From positions 1 to 17,469 of the forward strand of contig DASTMQ010000387.1 in the NCBI GenBank assembly GCA_035714005.1: a stretch of DNA of 17,469 nt, in the 5' to 3' direction. This DNA is from AWTP1-13 sp035714005 (GTDB lineage Bacteria > Pseudomonadota > Alphaproteobacteria > Rhizobiales > Hyphomicrobiaceae). The position numbers and the translations under genes were made by a program. Shown piece by piece: positions 1-7,562 of this stretch. Every line of letters starts with the position of its first letter. The stretch's first letter is position 1. Under the pieces are notes generated by a model. The model saw only the letters and a list, made by a program, of their open reading frames with translations. It did not search any database and was not told the origin of the DNA.

Positions 1-212
1 CTGACGGCGGGATGCGCCCAGACAAAATCGATGGCGACGTCGGCGATGATGGTGGCAAGCCCCGCGAGCAGCAACCAGCCGCCCATCGTTTCGCCGTGGG
101 TGAGGCGAAAGAGCCCGCCGAGGCCAAGCCCGATGCCGAGCCACGGCAGGGCCAGGCTGACGGTGGCCAGCATCCAGGCGCAGACGCCCGGTTCCTGGTT
201 AGGCCGAAGCAC
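1..212 (-). CDS. Partial membrane protein of unknown function (N-terminal part)
   Basis: This is the N-terminal part (about 70 residues) of a minus-strand gene that runs off the left edge of the window. The suggested GTG start at 212 lies inside the last codons of nfeD, so the two genes overlap by 14 bp and are probably translationally coupled. A TTG at 218 or the ATG 13 codons inside are alternatives. The visible protein has a short polar start, then a hydrophobic stretch around ATVSLALPWLGIGLGLGGLF, then a second around GWLLLAGLATIIADVAIDFV. This pattern suggests at least two transmembrane helices. I do not recognise the family. Its position after qmcA and nfeD suggests a third member of that membrane operon, which is inference from context only. 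Confidence 0.6.
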   Translation of the reverse strand, partial: MLRPNQEPGVCAWMLATVSLALPWLGIGLGLGGLFRLTHGETMGGWLLLAGLATIIADVAIDFVWAHPAV

Positions 213-657
213 GCTCAACCACCAAAATGGTGCCCCGAGCGCCGGTGACCTTGACCCAGGTGCCGACGGGCAAATCCGGTCCCTCGGCCTGCCACAGGGT
301 ATCGCCGACGCGCACCTTGCCGCGGCCGTTCTGGATGGCCTGTTCGACCATCAGCGAGCGGCCGACATACTGCTGGCCGCGCTCGTTGAGATTGGGCAAG
401 TCGCTCACGGCGACGTCCGGCCGCACGTAGCGCCGCACCCAGAACACGGTAGCGACGGCGAGCACACCGAAGGCGATGACCTGCCATGGCCAGCTGACAC
501 CGGTGACGAGCGCCAGCGCGCCGACGACGACGGCGGCGATTCCGAACCATAAAAAGTGCACGCCCGGCAAAAAGGTTTCGAACGTGAACAAGAGGGCGGC
601 GAGGATGAACCAATTCCAGGCCCCGAAGCCGGCGAGGAAGGCGAACGCGGACGGCAT
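199..657 (-). CDS. NfeD-like membrane protein (partner of SPFH protein QmcA)
   Basis: This 152-residue protein has the layout of the short NfeD (NfeD1b / YbbK-type) family. Hydrophobic segments fill roughly residues 10-70 (for example WNWFILAALLFTFETFLPG and AAVVVGALALVTGVSWPWQV). A soluble C-terminal OB-fold-like domain from about residue 85 carries the typical pattern GRSLMVEQAIQNGRGKVRVG ... W.V.G.D.P.GTWVKV. The start is firm: an AGGAGGAC ribosome-binding site (662-669) sits 6 bp from the ATG, counted from AGGAGG. The gene lies 79 bp downstream of the SPFH protein gene, the usual arrangement for this family. NfeD proteins are thought to anchor or assist the SPFH partner in membrane microdomains or quality control. 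No protease domain is present, so this is the short form. Confidence 0.88.
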   Translation of the reverse strand: MPSAFAFLAGFGAWNWFILAALLFTFETFLPGVHFLWFGIAAVVVGALALVTGVSWPWQVIAFGVLAVATVFWVRRYVRPDVAVSDLPNLNERGQQYVGRSLMVEQAIQNGRGKVRVGDTLWQAEGPDLPVGTWVKVTGARGTILVVERASA

Positions 658-736
658 GTCAGTCCTCCTGGTGGCGGATCCGAAAGGGCGCGCTGGCTAG
701 GCTCTTGGCTTTGACGTGCGTCAAGGAGAGGCGCCG

Positions 737-1723
737 TCAGGCGGACGGCACGCTGCTGTTGCGGCTGGGGCGACCGCCGGGGGCTGACTGCGGCCCGCCG
801 CCGTTTTTGGCGAAAGCTTCGCTTGTGATTTCCGCCAATCCCGCCAACGAGCCGATGACGGCGGAGGCCTCGAGCGGCATCATCAGCACCTTCTGATTGG
901 GTGAGCGGGCAATGGCTTCGAGCGCCTTCACGTAGTTGTTGGCGACAAAGTAGTTGATGGCCTGGACGTTGCCGCCGGCGATCGCCTGGCTCACCATTTC
1001 GGTGGCTTTGGCCTCGGCCTGGGCGGCGCGCTCGCGCGCTTCCGCGTCGCGGAAGGCGGCCTCCTTGCGGCCTTCGGCGGCGAGCATCACGGCCTGCTTC
1101 TCGCCTTCCGCTTTGAGTACCGCGGCCTGGCGAAGGCCCTCGGCCTCCAGGATTTGTGCGCGCTTGTCGCGCTCCGCCTTCATCTGGCGCGCCATGCTAT
1201 CGACGAGGTCGCGCGGTGGTGCGATGTCCTTGATTTCGATACGGGTGACTTTGACGCCCCAGGCTTCGGTCGCCGCATCCACTACTTGCAGCAGCTTCGC
1301 GTTGATGGTGTCGCGGTTGGACAGCAACTCGTCGAGATCCATCGAACCCATGACGGTGCGGATATTAGTCATCGTCAGGTTGACGATGGCGCCTTCCAAG
1401 CGGTCGACCTCGTAGGCCGCCTTGGCGGCGTTGAGAACTTGATAGAAGTTGACACCATCGACGGTGACCATGGCGTTATCGCGCGTGATGATGTCCTGCG
1501 AGGGAATATCGATCACCTGCTCCTTCATATTCATTTTGGCGCCGACGCGCTCCATCACGGGCACCAAAATATGCAGGCCGGGATTGAGCGTGCGGGTGTA
1601 GCGCCCGAAATTCTCAACCGTGTAGTTATGACCTTGCGGCACGATCTTCACCGTCGACCATAGGGCGACGACCGCCAGCACCAGGAAAACCACGACAAAT
1701 GCTTCGAAGCCGCCGATGCTCAT
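737..1723 (-). CDS. qmcA: SPFH/Band 7 (stomatin-like) membrane protein, QmcA-type
   Basis: This 328-residue SPFH-domain protein belongs to the QmcA/stomatin/paraslipin group. An N-terminal membrane helix (about residues 6-25, AFVVVFLVLAVVALWSTVKI) is followed by the family signature VPQGHNYTVENFGRYTRTL, the core MNMKEQVIDIPSQDIITRDN, and VTRIEIKDIAPPRDL. A long charged Ala/Glu-rich coiled-coil region comes next (about residues 190-250, repeated KAEGEKQA / AEGRKEAA units). The C-terminal tail is Gly/Ser-rich. I chose the ATG at 1723 because it directly precedes the membrane helix and has an AGGG-containing site upstream. An upstream in-frame ATG at 1798 would add 25 residues that do not look like this family. 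SPFH proteins oligomerise on the inner membrane and pair with NfeD proteins, and nfeD follows here. The region upstream (1724-1892) is relatively AT-rich and probably holds the promoter. Confidence 0.92.
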   Translation of the reverse strand: MSIGGFEAFVVVFLVLAVVALWSTVKIVPQGHNYTVENFGRYTRTLNPGLHILVPVMERVGAKMNMKEQVIDIPSQDIITRDNAMVTVDGVNFYQVLNAAKAAYEVDRLEGAIVNLTMTNIRTVMGSMDLDELLSNRDTINAKLLQVVDAATEAWGVKVTRIEIKDIAPPRDLVDSMARQMKAERDKRAQILEAEGLRQAAVLKAEGEKQAVMLAAEGRKEAAFRDAEARERAAQAEAKATEMVSQAIAGGNVQAINYFVANNYVKALEAIARSPNQKVLMMPLEASAVIGSLAGLAEITSEAFAKNGGGPQSAPGGRPSRNSSVPSA

Positions 1724-1860
1724 CTGCACAGACCCTGCCGTCGAGACCCGCTTGATATTTAGGAACGAACTGCGGCAAGTTTTAGGGTGGGAATGCAAAT
1801 GACCGGTAAATGACAGATTTACGGATAATGAATTCGAAAGTGTTTTCAGGGGCTTTTCAG

Positions 1861-1889
1861 AAGGCCGGTGCGATTATCGCCGTCGCCTT
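1861..1889 (-). terminator. Hairpin just after the hemH stop codon, possible terminator
   Basis: An imperfect inverted repeat begins 3 bp after the hemH stop codon. On the minus strand AAGGC pairs with GCCTT, and inside it CGG pairs with CCG and CGAT with ATCG, with two small bulges. Only TTCTG, not a clear T-run, follows on the minus strand, so terminator function is uncertain. On the plus strand a TTTT follows the stem, but no plus-strand gene ends here. Position is the main argument. Confidence 0.35.
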
Positions 1890-1892
1890 TTG

Positions 1893-2945
1893 TCAAATCC
1901 AGCCGCTCAATTCGCGCCGCACGATCGCTTCGATCACGGACATCCCGGCTGCGCCGTCGTTGAGACAGGGAACGTAGGTGAAGCTCTCCCCACCGTTGGC
2001 CAGGAAGACGGCGCGGTTTTCCATGTCGAGCTCTTCCAACGTCTCCAGGCAGTCGGCGGCGAAGCCGGGCGCGATCACGACGAGCCGACGCACGCCGGCC
2101 TTGGCGAGCCGCTCGATGGTTTCGATGGTGGCAGGTTCGATCCATTGATCGCGACCGAAGCGTGATTGGAAGGTCGTGTGCCATTCCGCCTGTGGCCAGG
2201 CCAGGCCGGCACGCAGCAACTTTGAGGTCGTCTGGCAGTGTTGATAGTAAGGGTCGCCCAAGTCGACGTTGCGTTGCGGCATGCCGTGAAAGGAGATCAC
2301 CACGGCCTCGGGTTTGCGCTCGAGCCGTGCCATCGTCTGGCGCAGCGATTGCGCCAATGCCTCGATGTAGCTCGCCTCCGCGTAGTAGGGCGGCACGACG
2401 CGCACGGCAGGCTGCCAGCGCAGCTGCATCAGGGCACGGAAGGCCTGATCGCAGGCGCTGGCTGTGGTCGCGGCCGCATACTGGGGATAGAGCGGCACCA
2501 GTAACAGCTTTTCGCAGCCCTGTGCCTGCAGACGGGCGATGGCGGCCCCGGTTGGCGGATTGCCGTAGCGCATGGCCCAGTCGACGACGGCCTCCGCGCC
2601 CAGCGCGGTCGCCAGTTTTTCGCTCTGCGATCGCGTGATCGTCTTGAGCGGGCTTTCGTCGCGTTCCCGGTTCCAGATCTTGTCGTAGTCCTTGCCTTTG
2701 CGACCGGGCCTGAAGGTAAGAATGATGAGATTGAGAATCGGCCACCACTTGAGGCGTGGCACTTCGATGACGCGCCGATCGGATAAAAACTCCTTGAGAT
2801 AGCGGCGCATCGGCCAATAACTCGTCGCCTCGGGCGTGCCGAGATTGAGCAGAAGCACGCCGATCCGGCCGGCGCCGGGCGCGGCCGGGGCCGCGACGGA
2901 AAGGGGGCCTTGTGCATTTTGCGCGGTCACCGGCGCCTTCCTCAT
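1893..2945 (-). CDS. hemH: Ferrochelatase (protoheme ferro-lyase)
   Basis: Ferrochelatase inserts ferrous iron into protoporphyrin IX, the last step of classical heme synthesis. The protein shows the family landmarks in order: VLLLNLGTP near the N-terminus; VIEVPRLKWWPILN; the LLVPLYPQYAAATTAS stretch; the catalytic-histidine motif SFHGMPQ; YYQHCQTTS; the acidic metal-path motif GFAADCLETLEEL; and the closing GGESFTYVPCLNDG. About 350 residues is normal. I chose the ATG at 2945. An in-frame GTG at 2954 would add three residues, but it sits directly against a strong palindrome (2955-2971) that would bury its ribosome-binding site. Neither start has a clear Shine-Dalgarno sequence. The gene follows ugd by about 43 bp and could share its transcript. 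Heme made here would feed the heme oxygenase encoded at 10022, though the two genes are not linked in an operon. Confidence 0.95.
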   Translation of the reverse strand: MRKAPVTAQNAQGPLSVAAPAAPGAGRIGVLLLNLGTPEATSYWPMRRYLKEFLSDRRVIEVPRLKWWPILNLIILTFRPGRKGKDYDKIWNRERDESPLKTITRSQSEKLATALGAEAVVDWAMRYGNPPTGAAIARLQAQGCEKLLLVPLYPQYAAATTASACDQAFRALMQLRWQPAVRVVPPYYAEASYIEALAQSLRQTMARLERKPEAVVISFHGMPQRNVDLGDPYYQHCQTTSKLLRAGLAWPQAEWHTTFQSRFGRDQWIEPATIETIERLAKAGVRRLVVIAPGFAADCLETLEELDMENRAVFLANGGESFTYVPCLNDGAAGMSVIEAIVRRELSGWI

Positions 2946-2954
2946 TGGCGCCAC

Positions 2955-2971
2955 GTTGCCGGGCCGGCAAC
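2955..2971. repeat. 17-bp inverted repeat between ugd and hemH
   Basis: GTTGCCGG and CCGGCAAC flank a single central G, giving an 8-bp perfect dyad in the 43-bp gap between the ugd stop and the hemH start. No T-run follows on either strand, so it is not a standard intrinsic terminator. It could modulate hemH translation or bind a regulator; no function can be assigned. Confidence 0.5.
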
Positions 2972-2988
2972 CGCGCCTTTAGCGAAAT

Positions 2989-4311
2989 TCACCCCTCCCT
3001 GCGCGCCGGCGGTCGGCCGACGCTCACGTAGGTGAAAGCCTGGCGCGCCATCTCTTCGGGACGATAGATGTTGCGCAGATCGATGAGAATGGGACTTTTC
3101 AGCTTTGCCCGCACGCGGTCGACGTCGAGCGCACGAAACTCATCCCATTCGGTGCAAATGACAAGGGCGTCGGCGCCCTCGGCACAGGCGTAGGGATCGC
3201 CGCTGTATTCGACATTGTCGAGCAGGCCTTTTGCCTGTTTCATGCCCGCGGGGTCGTAGGCGCGCACCTTCGCGCCAGCGTCCTGCAGCGCCGTGATCAC
3301 CGCGATCGAGGGCGCATCGCGCATGTCATCGGTGTTGGGTTTGAAGGTCAGCCCCAAGATGGCGATCGTGCGGCCACGCACGTTGCCGCCGCAAATCTCG
3401 ATCACCTTACGGGCCATGGCGCGCTTGCGCTGGTCATTGACGGCAATCACCGTCTCCACGATGCGGCTCGGCACCCCGAAGTCGTGGCCGGTCTTCATCA
3501 GTGCCAAGGTGTCCTTGGGAAAGCAGGAGCCGCCAAAGCCCGGCCCCGCGTTCAAGAACTTGGGCCCGATGCGGTTGTCGAGACCAATGCCGCGCGCCAC
3601 GTCTTGCACATCGGCACCGGCGCGTTCGCACAAATCGGCAATCTCGTTGATGAAGGTGATCTTCGTCGCCAGAAAGGCGTTGGCGGCGTACTTGATGAGC
3701 TCTGCGGTGCGACGGTCCGTGAACACCATCGGCGCCTGATTAAGATAGAGCGGGCGGTAGACGTCGCGCATCATTTTGCGGGCGCGCTCGTCTTCGGCGC
3801 CGATGACGATGCGGTCGGGTCGCTTGAAGTCGGCGATGGCGGCCCCCTCGCGCAGGAATTCGGGATTGGAGACCACGGAAAAAGGCAGATTCGGCCGAGC
3901 CTCGGCGATGATGCGGGCGACCTCGTCGCCGGTGCCGACCGGCACCGTGGATTTGGTGGCAATGACCTTGTAGCCATCGAGCGCGGCGGCGATCTCAGAA
4001 GCGGCCTGGAACACGTAGGTCAGATCGGCGTGGCCGTCGCCGCGTCGCGACGGCGTGCCAACCGCGATGAAAATCGCCTCGGCGGTTTTCACCGGTGCCG
4101 TCAAATCGGTGGTAAAGGCGAGGCGGCCTTCACGCACGTTGCGCGCGACCAGGTCGGCAAGCCCCGGCTCGAATATGGGAATTTCGCCGCGCTTGAGCGC
4201 GGCAATCTTGTCGCTGTCGCTGTCGACGCAGGTGAGCGAGTGACCAAAATCGGCAAGACAGGCGCCCGAGACCAAGCCGACGTAGCCCGTGCCGATCATT
4301 GTGATGCGCAT
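2989..4311 (-). CDS. ugd: UDP-glucose 6-dehydrogenase
   Basis: This enzyme oxidises UDP-glucose to UDP-glucuronate in the cytosol with two NAD+, supplying glucuronate and derived sugars for envelope polysaccharides. The 440-residue protein starts with the Rossmann motif MRITMIGTGYVGLVSG (GxGYVG), has the NAD-binding core FIAVGTPSRRGDGHADL and the STVPVGTGDEV segment, then ELIKYAANAFLATKI with the structural lysine (about K207). The catalytic-cysteine motif GPGFGGSCFPKDTLAL follows (Cys about 263). The C-terminal UDP-binding domain begins at AILGLTFKPNTDDMRDAPS. An AGGGA site lies about 9 bp before the ATG. The long upstream gap to the CHAD gene (253 bp) holds a 20-bp perfect palindrome that could belong to the ugd promoter region. 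No polysaccharide genes are next to it, which is common for this housekeeping enzyme. Confidence 0.96.
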   Translation of the reverse strand: MRITMIGTGYVGLVSGACLADFGHSLTCVDSDSDKIAALKRGEIPIFEPGLADLVARNVREGRLAFTTDLTAPVKTAEAIFIAVGTPSRRGDGHADLTYVFQAASEIAAALDGYKVIATKSTVPVGTGDEVARIIAEARPNLPFSVVSNPEFLREGAAIADFKRPDRIVIGAEDERARKMMRDVYRPLYLNQAPMVFTDRRTAELIKYAANAFLATKITFINEIADLCERAGADVQDVARGIGLDNRIGPKFLNAGPGFGGSCFPKDTLALMKTGHDFGVPSRIVETVIAVNDQRKRAMARKVIEICGGNVRGRTIAILGLTFKPNTDDMRDAPSIAVITALQDAGAKVRAYDPAGMKQAKGLLDNVEYSGDPYACAEGADALVICTEWDEFRALDVDRVRAKLKSPILIDLRNIYRPEEMARQAFTYVSVGRPPARREG

Positions 4312-4426
4312 GCGCCAATGTCCCTAGCTAAAGCGGATCATAAAAGCGTCGGATCGATCACCATGCTTTGGCCGTGCTCCGACGATCTTGCGGCCGCGCG
4401 CCGCGCCAATCGGGTTTGCCGCGAGG

Positions 4427-4446
4427 AGGCAATGGCGCCATTGCCT
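4427..4446. repeat. 20-bp perfect palindrome upstream of ugd
   Basis: AGGCAATGGCGCCATTGCCT is its own reverse complement over all 20 bases. It lies in the 253-bp gap between the CHAD gene stop and ugd, about 115 bp upstream of the ugd start. The rest of the gap (4312-4564) shows no gene, tRNA or clear promoter hexamers to me. A dyad of this size fits a binding site for a dimeric regulator or a hairpin in a 5' leader; the sequence alone does not decide which. Confidence 0.55.
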
Positions 4447-4564
4447 GGCGACTAGCAAACGGCCCCGCCCTATGCAACCTCAACCTGCGTCCGCCCGGCC
4501 GCACCATCCACAGGGGTTCGCACACGCGAGCGCAAAGGGGCAACGCATTCGCCGCCGCCGGCCC

Positions 4565-5611
4565 TTACCGGCTGGGGCGCGCAGGGCTGCGGCGCCGGGC
4601 GGCCTTTTTGCCCGCGCTGGCGCGCGCGGGTAGGCTGCCCGCCCGCGCCGACCTCGGCACGCTGGCGGCCGGGCGCGCCGGGCTCGGTTGCTGTTCCCGA
4701 TCGGCCGGCAGCAAGCTCGAGAGCTGCTCGGCCGCCTTCCAATAGCGCAGGACGCGTTTGGTGAGCTGGCGCGGCCGATCGGCAAACAGGCGTTCGGCGT
4801 GGAGCCTGGCGATGTCTCGGATCTGGCGCTGACCTTTCAGACAGGCGGCGCGCAAGGCGTCGAGATCGGCCGGCGGCAGGCCGGCCGTGCCGTTTTTTTG
4901 CGCAAAGCCAAGCAGCACGGCGAGATCGTGATCCTCGCCCAACAGGCGCGAGAGCTCCTTGGCCTCGGCGGCGCGTGCGCCGAGGCTCTCCGGCCAGCCG
5001 CGGCCGAGCAATTGCATATGACGCCAGTGCGCCTGGGTGGCTTTGCGCCAGCTGTGGAAGGCCTCGTCGCTCTCGGCTTGGTAGGCCTGGCGAAAGCTGC
5101 GCCTCGCCTTGCGATAGCTCTGCTCCAGGCCAGCCGCCACGTGCACGAGGGCAAGCCCACGCAGCCGCTCGGCGGCAAACAACTTTTCCGCCCGCTGCAA
5201 GGCGCCGCCAAGGCTGCGATCGGACGCGGGCCGGGCGGCACCGTTGGCCAGGCCGCGGTGGCGGGCGACGGCGCGTCTGAGCCGTTCGGCCACGTCGCTT
5301 GCCAGGCCGCCGTTGCCGTTCTCGAGCTTGCTCAGTGTGACGAGCATGACGTCGAGGTCACGGCTCTGGGAAAGCCGTTGGCCAAGGCCGGCAAGCTGTC
5401 GGTTGCTTTGTTTGAACCAGCTCTCGCCCAGGGCCGGGCGCACCAGGCGCAGCATGGCGCGCAGCCGCTTGAGGGACCGACGCGCATCATGCACGGCGGC
5501 GGCACGATCGTCACGACGCGCCAAGGCACTGCGCGCGATCTCGATCTGCTCAAGGGCAATGCGCCGCACCTCTAGCGCCAAAGCCGTTTTCAGCTTGAGA
5601 CGATACGCCAT
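4565..5611 (-). CDS. CHAD-domain protein (putative polyphosphate binding)
   Basis: This 348-residue all-helical protein carries a CHAD domain (conserved histidine alpha-helical domain). The first half has the signature VHDARRSLKRLRAMLRLVRP (about residues 40-60) and SQSRDLDVMLVTL. The second half repeats it as HSWRKATQAHWRHMQLL and LLGEDHDLAVLLG. The basic and histidine residues on these helices bind inorganic polyphosphate in characterised members. There is no attached CYTH/triphosphatase domain, which some relatives carry. The last 45 residues or so form a low-complexity Ala/Pro/Arg/Ser/Lys tail, very basic and probably disordered. The ATG at 5611 has no obvious Shine-Dalgarno sequence. The gene lies 92 bp after thiE in the same direction, but a functional link to thiamine is not evident. 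Polyphosphate binding is inferred from the family. Confidence 0.85.
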   Translation of the reverse strand: MAYRLKLKTALALEVRRIALEQIEIARSALARRDDRAAAVHDARRSLKRLRAMLRLVRPALGESWFKQSNRQLAGLGQRLSQSRDLDVMLVTLSKLENGNGGLASDVAERLRRAVARHRGLANGAARPASDRSLGGALQRAEKLFAAERLRGLALVHVAAGLEQSYRKARRSFRQAYQAESDEAFHSWRKATQAHWRHMQLLGRGWPESLGARAAEAKELSRLLGEDHDLAVLLGFAQKNGTAGLPPADLDALRAACLKGQRQIRDIARLHAERLFADRPRQLTKRVLRYWKAAEQLSSLLPADREQQPSPARPAASVPRSARAGSLPARASAGKKAARRRSPARPSR

Positions 5612-5703
5612 ACGAAAAATGGGCGGGCTATGCGCCGCGCGTGCTCATCCCTTGCTGCCAGTGATCAACGCCAATACCATCGCCAAGAGCCACCCCCGTC
5701 TTT

Positions 5704-6330
5704 TTACTGCGGCTGAGAAACCTGCGCCCGCGCCAAGGCAATCCATTCGCGCACGCGCTCGGTCGGATTTGAATGCGTGAAGAAATCGGTAATAACGGCA
5801 ACACTGTCCGCACCGGCGGCCCAAACCTTTCCCGCGCGCTCAGGGGTAATGCCGCCGATGGCCACGAGAGGTGTCGACCCAATTCGCTCTTTCCACTGTG
5901 TGATGCGCTGCAAGCCCTGCGGCGCCCATTTCATGACCTTGAGTTTGGTCTCGAAAATAGGGCCAAGGGCAACGTAGGTCGGCCGCGCCGCCAGGGCAAT
6001 GGCCAACTCCTCTTGGCTATGCGTGCTGATGCCAAGGCGTGCAGACTTGCCACGTATGGCGCCGAGGTCGGCCGCGGCGAGGTCTTCTTGCCCCAGATGA
6101 ATGAAATCGGCCCCAAGCTCAAGCGCCTCACGCCAGTAGTCGTTAACGATCAGCTGGCAGCGGTGGCGGGCGCAAATCTCCAAGCTCTCCCCGATCTCGC
6201 GGCGGATGCGGTCGGGGGCGGCCTCCTTTAGCCGCAGTTGAACGGTCTTCACCCCGAGGGGTACCACGCGTCCAAGCCAGTCGAGGTCGGGAACGATGGG
6301 ATAAAAGGCGTCGAGGGCGGTCGCGCGCAT
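5704..6330 (-). CDS. thiE: Thiamine-phosphate synthase (divergent ThiE)
   Basis: ThiE joins the hydroxymethylpyrimidine pyrophosphate and thiazole phosphate moieties to form thiamine phosphate. The 208-residue protein is a TIM barrel with the expected sequence of strands: GVKTVQLRLKE, CQLIVNDYWREAL, ADFIHLGQEDL, LGISTHSQEEL, TYVALGPIFETKLKVMKW, PLVAIGGITPE and ADSVAVITDFF. The phosphate-binding IGGI and the GISTH loop are clear. Two places differ from the textbook enzyme: VNDYW stands where VNDR/VNDN-type motifs are common, and GPIFETKLKVMKWAPQGL replaces the usual GP.F.T.TK pattern. The ATG overlaps the thiG stop codon (ATGA), which indicates translational coupling. A minor alternative is a ThiE-like protein with altered specificity, but the position directly after thiS and thiG supports thiamine synthesis. 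Confidence 0.9.
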   Translation of the reverse strand: MRATALDAFYPIVPDLDWLGRVVPLGVKTVQLRLKEAAPDRIRREIGESLEICARHRCQLIVNDYWREALELGADFIHLGQEDLAAADLGAIRGKSARLGISTHSQEELAIALAARPTYVALGPIFETKLKVMKWAPQGLQRITQWKERIGSTPLVAIGGITPERAGKVWAAGADSVAVITDFFTHSNPTERVREWIALARAQVSQPQ

Positions 6331-7151
6331 CAGGATGGGTCCAGGCCGAAGAAGGGTGTGCCCGCGACCGGCGTCGAGGGCGCCGCAGTATCGCGCATTT
6401 CCATCAAGCCGGCCTCGAAGGCGGTTCGTCCCGCCGCGATGGCGGCGGCGAACGCGGACGCCATGCGCACCGGATCGGCGGCGCGGGCCACCGCGGTATT
6501 GAGCAGGACGGCATCGAAGCCCATCTCCATCGCCGCCGCCGCATGCGACGGGGCGCCGATACCGGCATCGACGATCAGCGGCGTGTCGGGAAAATAGGTC
6601 CGCAAGGAGCGCAGCGCATAGGGATTGGCGAGCCCACGACCGGTACCGATTGGGGCGGCCCAGGGCATCAAGACCTCGCAGCCCGCATCGCGCAGACGTT
6701 CGGCGGCGATGAGGTCCTCGGTGGTGTAGGGAAAAACCTTGAAACCGTCGCCGATCAGCGCGCGGGCCGCTTCGAGCAAGCCGAACAGGTCGGGCTGTAG
6801 GGTGTCATCGTTGCCGATGACCTCGAGTTTGACCCAGTCGGTGCCGAACAGCTCGCGAGCCATGTGGGCGGTGGCGATCGCCTCGCGCGGCGTGCGGCAG
6901 CCGGCCGTGTTTGGCATCACGCGCACATTGAGACTGCGCACGAGTTCGAAAAAGCCCATGCCGGAGTTAGCGCGGGCCGACTCGCGGCGCACCGAGACGG
7001 TGACAATGCTGGCGCCCGCAGCCTTGACCGATTCGGCCATTACTTTTGGCGAGGGATAGAGCGCCGTACCCAGCAGCAGGCGCGAGGAAACGCTCACGCC
7101 ATAAAGGCTGAGGGATGGTGGCATGGTCGGGTTTGGCAGCGCTGTATTCAT
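6330..7151 (-). CDS. thiG: Thiazole synthase
   Basis: ThiG builds the thiazole phosphate ring of thiamine from deoxyxylulose phosphate, dehydroglycine and the sulfur carried as thiocarboxylate on ThiS. The 273-residue protein shows the typical SRLLLGTALYPS start, the TVSVRRES strand, VMPNTAGCRTPREAI, the Schiff-base lysine motif WVKLEVIGNDDTLQPD (about K108), VLMPWAAPIGTGRGL, and the phosphate-binding PLIVDAGIGAPSHAAAAME ... LNTAVARAADPV. It sits 3 bp after the thiS stop and overlaps thiE by one base, so thiS, thiG and thiE form a tight operon. About ten extra residues precede the usual start of the domain. No thiO (glycine oxidase) or thiH gene lies in the window, so the source of dehydroglycine must be encoded elsewhere. 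Confidence 0.96.
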   Translation of the reverse strand: MNTALPNPTMPPSLSLYGVSVSSRLLLGTALYPSPKVMAESVKAAGASIVTVSVRRESARANSGMGFFELVRSLNVRVMPNTAGCRTPREAIATAHMARELFGTDWVKLEVIGNDDTLQPDLFGLLEAARALIGDGFKVFPYTTEDLIAAERLRDAGCEVLMPWAAPIGTGRGLANPYALRSLRTYFPDTPLIVDAGIGAPSHAAAAMEMGFDAVLLNTAVARAADPVRMASAFAAAIAAGRTAFEAGLMEMRDTAAPSTPVAGTPFFGLDPS

Positions 7152-7154
7152 GGC

Positions 7155-7358
7155 TCAGCCGCCCTGGCGTGGGGAAACGATTTCGACCTTGTCGTCGCCG
7201 GCAAGCGGCGTCGATTGGCGGGCGCCGCGGGGCACGAAATCACCGTTGAGGGCCGTCGCGACGCCCGTCTCGGCAAAGCCAAACTGGGCCACGAGCTCGG
7301 CCAGTGTGGCCGCGCTGGTTACCGTCGCCTCGCCGTTGACGAAAACTTTGAGCTGCAT
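7155..7358 (-). CDS. thiS: Sulfur carrier protein ThiS
   Basis: This small ubiquitin-like protein of 67 residues ends in the diagnostic Gly-Gly (VEIVSPRQGG). That end is adenylated and converted to a thiocarboxylate that donates sulfur to the thiazole ring. It starts MQLKVFVNGEATVT, matching the first beta-strands of the fold, followed by the helix TLAELVAQFGF and the middle motif VATALNGDFVPR. The ATG at 7358 gives the standard family length. The same frame stays open upstream for hundreds of codons antisense to the transporter gene, but that extension is spurious. No strong Shine-Dalgarno sequence is visible. It is the first gene of the thiS-thiG-thiE operon, and I see no TPP riboswitch in the 204 bp upstream. 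Confidence 0.93.
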   Translation of the reverse strand: MQLKVFVNGEATVTSAATLAELVAQFGFAETGVATALNGDFVPRGARQSTPLAGDDKVEIVSPRQGG

Positions 7359-7456
7359 GGGAGTGTCTGGTTGCCGCGATGCTGCCTGATATTTGCGATG
7401 GCCTTGTTTCGGATGCAAGCATTGCCGGGCCGGCCGCACCCGATCCGGGCTACCTG

Positions 7457-7476
7457 GCCCGGCAAATTCGCCGGGC
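7457..7476. repeat. Hairpin-forming inverted repeat in the thiS / transporter divergent gap
   Basis: GCCCGGC and GCCGGGC flank a 6-base AT-rich loop (AAATTC), giving a perfect 7-bp stem in the 204-bp region between the divergent thiS and MFS genes. There is no T-run on either side. It could be an operator or leader hairpin for either gene. I found no convincing promoter hexamers and no conserved THI-box sequence in this gap. Confidence 0.4.
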
Positions 7477-7562
7477 GGGGGGCGCTGCCGGCATTGAACA
7501 TGGTTCAAATATGGCGGATCCTCCCGCAGCGGCCGCGGGTTCTCACTGGATGGGGCATTGAC

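Noticed and set aside
3484..4455. A 323-codon plus-strand frame
   Set aside because: It is antisense to ugd, whose family motifs are unambiguous; the translation has no recognisable domain.
4688..5575. A 295-codon plus-strand frame
   Set aside because: It lies entirely antisense to the CHAD-domain gene and its composition is that of a shadow frame.
7359..7562. TPP riboswitch upstream of thiS
   Set aside because: I looked for the conserved CTGAGA and ACCTGATCTGGATAAT-type cores on the minus strand and found neither.
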